Shown here one piece after another: positions 5,316 to 7,827 of a DNA stretch of 7,827 nucleotides (positions are counted from its first letter, which is position 1; every line of letters begins with the position of its first letter). The position numbers and the translations under genes were made by a program. The notes under the pieces were generated by a model. It ran no database searches. It was not told the DNA's origin and saw nothing but the letters and a program-made list of their open reading frames with translations. Source of the DNA: an uncultured Collinsella sp. (GTDB lineage Bacteria > Actinomycetota > Coriobacteriia > Coriobacteriales > Coriobacteriaceae). Location: the NCBI GenBank assembly GCA_905207425.1, contig CAJLLB010000096.1:1-7827 (forward strand), read 5' to 3'.

Positions 5316-7262
5316 ATGAACACCCTCGCCGCCAAAGTCAGCCGGCAGCGCCGCCTGTTTGCGCGATTCGCTTCCGTCTGCGCGCTCGTTGCGCTTGCGT
5401 TGTTGCTGCTGCCTGCCGCCGCGCACGCCGACGGCTACTCCATGACCCAAACCTACATCAGTGCCACGGTCGAGGCCGATGGATCGCTGACCGTTGTCGA
5501 GGGACGCCAGTTTGATTTCGACGACGACATCAACGGCGTGTTTTGGGAGATCAATACGGGCACCAACCAGCAGGGCGGCACGGCGGACGTTGACGTGCTG
5601 AGTGTCGAGGAAGAGGACACCGCGTTTAACAAAGTCGATAGCGCGAACAAGGGCGACTCTGGCGTCTACACGGTCGAGCAGGCCGGTGACGGCGTAAGGA
5701 TTAAGGTGTTCAGCCCCCACGAGAGCGGCGACAGCGCGATCTATTACGTGAGCTACACCATGACCGGTGCGGTTATGAACTGGGCCGATACCGCCGAGCT
5801 CTACTGGAAGTTCGTGGGCGACGGCTGGTCTGCGGATTCCGACGATGTCGAGATGGAAGTGCGCTTCGCAAATGCCGCTGCCGGGACGGCGGCCGTCAAA
5901 GGCGATAACTTCCGCGCATGGGGCCACGGTCCGCTGGCGGGCGACGTGTCGCTCGATGAGGACGAGCCCATGGTCACCTACACCATTCCGTGCGTGCACG
6001 AGGGTGAGTTTGCCGAGGCACGCATCGCCTTCCCCAGCGACTGGGTGCCGCAGCTTGCCGCCTCGGGCGAAGAGCGCATGTCAACGATCCTGAGCGAAGA
6101 GAAGGAATGGGCCGACGAAGCTAACGCCCGCCGTGAGCACGCGCGTGCGGTTGCCGGCGCGATTGCCGTGATGTGTGTTGTTGTGGCGGTTGCCTATACC
6201 GGTGTAATCGTGATGCTCAAGCTGCGCAGGCCCAAGCCCAAGCCGCTCTTCCAGGACGAGTACTTCCGCGATGTGCCCTCCGCCGATCATCCCGCGGTGC
6301 TTGCAACTCTTATGAGCTGGAACGACGTGCCCGATCAGGCATATATCGCCACGCTGATGAAGCTGACCGACGACCGCGTGATCAAGCTGGAAGAAGCGAC
6401 CGAGACCAAGAAGAAGGGTCTGCTCCGTCGCGAAAAAGAGGAGCAGACGTATCGCATCACAGTGACCGACGAGGCCTGGAAGGCTGCCAAGAAGGACGGC
6501 ATCGACCGCGACGTACTCAAGGTCTTCTTCGCTGGCGTTAAGCCCGATAAGGACGGAGTCCGTTCGCGCACGTTTAGCGAGCTGGAGGAATACGCTAGCG
6601 AGCGCACCACATCTGTTGGCGACAAGCTCGAGGACTATCAGAGCACGGTTAAGGGCAAGCTGGAGGCGCGCGAGCTTATCGCCTCGGACGGCACCGTCGC
6701 CCTGGTTGCCGGCTTGGTTCTCGGCATCATCATTGTCTTTGGCATTTTGGGCTCTCTGTTCTATACCGACTTTGCGGACGCCAACGTCGGTGCCGCTATG
6801 ATCTCGATCCCCGTCACGATTGTGGGCTTTGTCCTGAGCTGCACCTTCCGCCGTTACACGTCGGAGGGCGCCGAGGTGGCGGCTCGCTGCAAGGCGCTCA
6901 AGCATTGGCTCGAGGATTTTACGCGCCTGAAGGAGGCCGTCCCCAGCGATCTGATCTTGTGGAACAAGCTGCTGGTGATGGGCGTTGCCCTGGGCGTTTC
7001 GAAAGAAGTGCTGCGACAGCTGGCCGAGGCCGTGCCTGCGGATCTGCGCAACAGCGACGATTTCTACGACAACTACCCCTGCTACTGGTGGTATTACCAT
7101 CACTACGGCAACGAGTCTCCGCTCGATTCGTTCAACGATGTGTATCACGAGACCATCCGCGAGCTGGCTTCGAGTTCCGATAGCTCGAGCGGCGGCAGCG
7201 GCGGCGGCTTTTCCGGTGGCGGCGGTGGCGGCGTCGGCGGAGGCGGCGGCGGAACGTTCTAG
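5316..7262 (+). CDS. DUF2207 family membrane protein with signal peptide and Gly-rich tail
   Basis: A 648-residue envelope protein of unknown function. A signal peptide covers residues 1-38 (basic start, hydrophobic core VCALVALALLLLP, cleavage likely after AHA38). The extracytoplasmic DUF2207 beta-rich domain follows (about 39-275, with ISATVEADGSLTVVEGRQFDF near its start, typical of the family). Then come a membrane helix (about 278-302), a cytoplasmic region with basic KLRRPKPKPLF and a winged-helix-like segment (about 325-450), and two more helices (about 461-483 and 492-511). A segment with LWNKLLVMGVALGVSKEV (548-565) follows, then an aromatic stretch with CYWWYYHHYG. The last 25 residues are mostly glycine and serine, ending GGGGTF, also a family habit. 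ATG 5316 is chosen because AAAGGA (5303-5308) lies 7 bases upstream and the signal peptide begins there; the open frame extends back to 5247. It appears to be a single-gene transcript with its own terminator. Confidence 0.92.
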   Translation: MNTLAAKVSRQRRLFARFASVCALVALALLLLPAAAHADGYSMTQTYISATVEADGSLTVVEGRQFDFDDDINGVFWEINTGTNQQGGTADVDVLSVEEEDTAFNKVDSANKGDSGVYTVEQAGDGVRIKVFSPHESGDSAIYYVSYTMTGAVMNWADTAELYWKFVGDGWSADSDDVEMEVRFANAAAGTAAVKGDNFRAWGHGPLAGDVSLDEDEPMVTYTIPCVHEGEFAEARIAFPSDWVPQLAASGEERMSTILSEEKEWADEANARREHARAVAGAIAVMCVVVAVAYTGVIVMLKLRRPKPKPLFQDEYFRDVPSADHPAVLATLMSWNDVPDQAYIATLMKLTDDRVIKLEEATETKKKGLLRREKEEQTYRITVTDEAWKAAKKDGIDRDVLKVFFAGVKPDKDGVRSRTFSELEEYASERTTSVGDKLEDYQSTVKGKLEARELIASDGTVALVAGLVLGIIIVFGILGSLFYTDFADANVGAAMISIPVTIVGFVLSCTFRRYTSEGAEVAARCKALKHWLEDFTRLKEAVPSDLILWNKLLVMGVALGVSKEVLRQLAEAVPADLRNSDDFYDNYPCYWWYYHHYGNESPLDSFNDVYHETIRELASSSDSSSGGSGGGFSGGGGGGVGGGGGGTF

Positions 7263-7276
7263 CGAGCGCTTGCTTT

Positions 7277-7324
7277 GGGGTGGATCTTTCTGGGCGGTTG
7301 CCAGGGAAGATCCATCCCATTTTT
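7277..7324 (+). terminator. Rho-independent terminator of the DUF2207 gene
   Basis: GGGGTGGATCTT (7277-7288) pairs with AAGATCCATCCC (7307-7318), 12 bp including one G-U, with a small inner CTGG/CCAG stem (7290-7293 with 7301-7304). It is followed by five T residues (7320-7324). It begins 15 bp after the TAG stop of the DUF2207 gene. Confidence 0.88.
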
Positions 7325-7378
7325 GTGCATCGAAACGGGCCATGCTTTCCGCTGCGGACCTTCGCACAAGGGGCAGTG

Positions 7379-7602
7379 GGCAAAAAATGCCAAATATGAG
7401 TACTGTTGCCTAGATTGTCACATTTGTTTGTACTAAAAAATGGACTCCTAACGATATTATTTCTCGTTAGGAGTCCATTTTATTGTACATTTGGGGAGAT
7501 ACGTTAGTTCATCTGACGCGTCGAGACGTCTAAGAGACCCGAGAAAGCCGAATTGCGCTGCTGCTAAAAAGGTAACAGTACTCATATTTGATGTTTTTTG
7601 AC
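7379..7602. mobile_element. MITE-like element with long imperfect terminal inverted repeats
   Basis: The left arm (7379-7413) and the right arm (7568-7602) are inverted copies matching at about 28 of 35 positions, including a perfect 17-bp core: CAAATATGAGTACTGTT at 7391-7407 and its complement at 7574-7590. About 150 bp lie between them, dominated by a long central hairpin, with no credible coding sequence. The size, terminal inverted repeats and lack of genes fit a miniature inverted-repeat element or large intergenic palindromic repeat. No target-site duplication is evident. I recall similar repeats across Collinsella genomes, unverified here. Confidence 0.65.
7430..7488. terminator. Long central hairpin, bidirectional terminator-like
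   Basis: AAAATGGACTCCTAACGA (7437-7454) pairs perfectly over 18 bp with 7464-7481 around a 9-base loop. The pairing continues imperfectly outward: GTACTAA at 7430-7436 faces TTATTGTAC-type sequence up to 7488. The A-rich left flank and T-rich right flank would make it a terminator in both directions. Since the DUF2207 gene already has a terminator 110 bp earlier, this hairpin is best seen as part of the MITE-like element. Confidence 0.7.
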
Positions 7603-7827
7603 CACAGCTATTTGCAGGCCCCCTATAGGGCGATGCCAACGAGGGCTTCGGCGGCCGTTTTGCTCAAGACTGTCCCCAGCGACCAGTCATTCAAGAACGT
7701 TCATTACAGTCGAAATTGTCAGCCTGGGACCGTCTCGGGCTACGATTGAGGCGCGCCCAGAACGGGCCGCCGACCGGGCGCCCGCGCACGGCCGAACGTC
7801 CCTGCCCCCGAGAGGGCCCGTTGGGTG
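7603..7827. other. Repeat-containing intergenic region, no supported gene
   Basis: The stretch contains a 10-bp palindrome CCCTATAGGG (7621-7630), the second copy of the dispersed repeat (7671-7700) and a very GC-rich end (about 7745-7827). Two minus-strand frames stay open from the right edge to about 7700, but they end within or next to the repeat and show no recognisable domain, so I do not call a gene. Confidence 0.5.
7671..7700. repeat. Second copy of the dispersed repeat flanking the DUF2207 gene
   Basis: This 30-bp stretch, ending GTCATTCAAGAACGT, matches 5152-5181 at 25 of 30 positions in the same orientation. Four of the five differences are T in the first copy and C in the second, and the other is A versus G. 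The palindrome present in the first copy is disrupted here, so this is a diverged single unit. Confidence 0.65.

Noticed and set aside
7457..7639. A 60-codon minus-strand frame
   Set aside because: It lies within the MITE-like element and translates its inverted repeat and hairpin, so it is a repeat artefact.
7696..7827. Minus-strand frames open from the right edge to about 7700
   Set aside because: Arg/Gly/Pro-rich translation typical of GC-rich noncoding DNA, ending in or beside the dispersed repeat; no domain is recognisable and no start is visible.
1..7827. CRISPR array, rRNA, integrase or phage genes
   Set aside because: No regularly spaced repeat series, rRNA-like sequence, or recombinase or phage protein is visible on either strand.

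Overview
The window looks like chromosomal DNA from a high-GC gut actinobacterium of the Coriobacteriia, most likely Collinsella or a close relative. This rests on the protein styles (DUF2207 membrane protein with a glycine-rich tail, actinobacterial-type glutamyl-Q tRNA(Asp) synthetase, paired calcineurin-like phosphoesterases) and on dispersed repeats that I associate with that genus from memory. No database search was possible, so the taxonomic call is an inference.

Layout. Positions 1-229 hold no recognisable gene. A compact operator/promoter (230-290) precedes an intact AbiEi-type antitoxin/repressor gene (291-914), followed by a truncated AbiEii nucleotidyltransferase toxin gene (930 to about 1300). 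The toxin remnant runs tail to tail into the 5' part of a second, unrelated nucleotidyltransferase gene on the minus strand (1476 down to about 1297), which also carries an in-frame TGA where I expect tryptophan. Its intact upstream partner, a small charged protein, lies at 1813-1466. The simplest reading is a deletion that removed the 3' halves of two convergent nucleotidyltransferase genes and joined what was left.

From 1937 to 3575 is a plus-strand cluster: a small two-helix membrane protein and two different calcineurin-like metallophosphoesterases that overlap by 4 bp. Convergent to them on the minus strand is gluQ (4800-3628). Its product makes the glutamyl-queuosine modification of tRNA(Asp). 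It carries an unusual C-terminal extension that resembles the tail of a DUF1778 (TacA-type) antitoxin, fused in frame after the synthetase.

Between gluQ and the next gene (4801-5315) there is no credible gene. This stretch holds a possible leaderless gluQ promoter, a 15-bp palindrome, a strong terminator-like hairpin that ends no visible gene, and a small repeat block with a 27-bp period. A large secreted/membrane DUF2207 protein (5316-7262) follows, with its own Rho-independent terminator. Beyond it lie a MITE-like inverted-repeat element of about 224 bp (7379-7602) and a second copy of the repeat seen upstream of the DUF2207 gene.

Biologically, the window combines housekeeping genes (tRNA modification, phosphoesterases, envelope protein) with remains of up to three toxin-antitoxin or toxin-antitoxin-like loci: AbiE, a nucleotidyltransferase pair, and a DUF1778 antitoxin tail. 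In each case the likely toxic partner is broken or missing and the partner protein, or part of it, survives.
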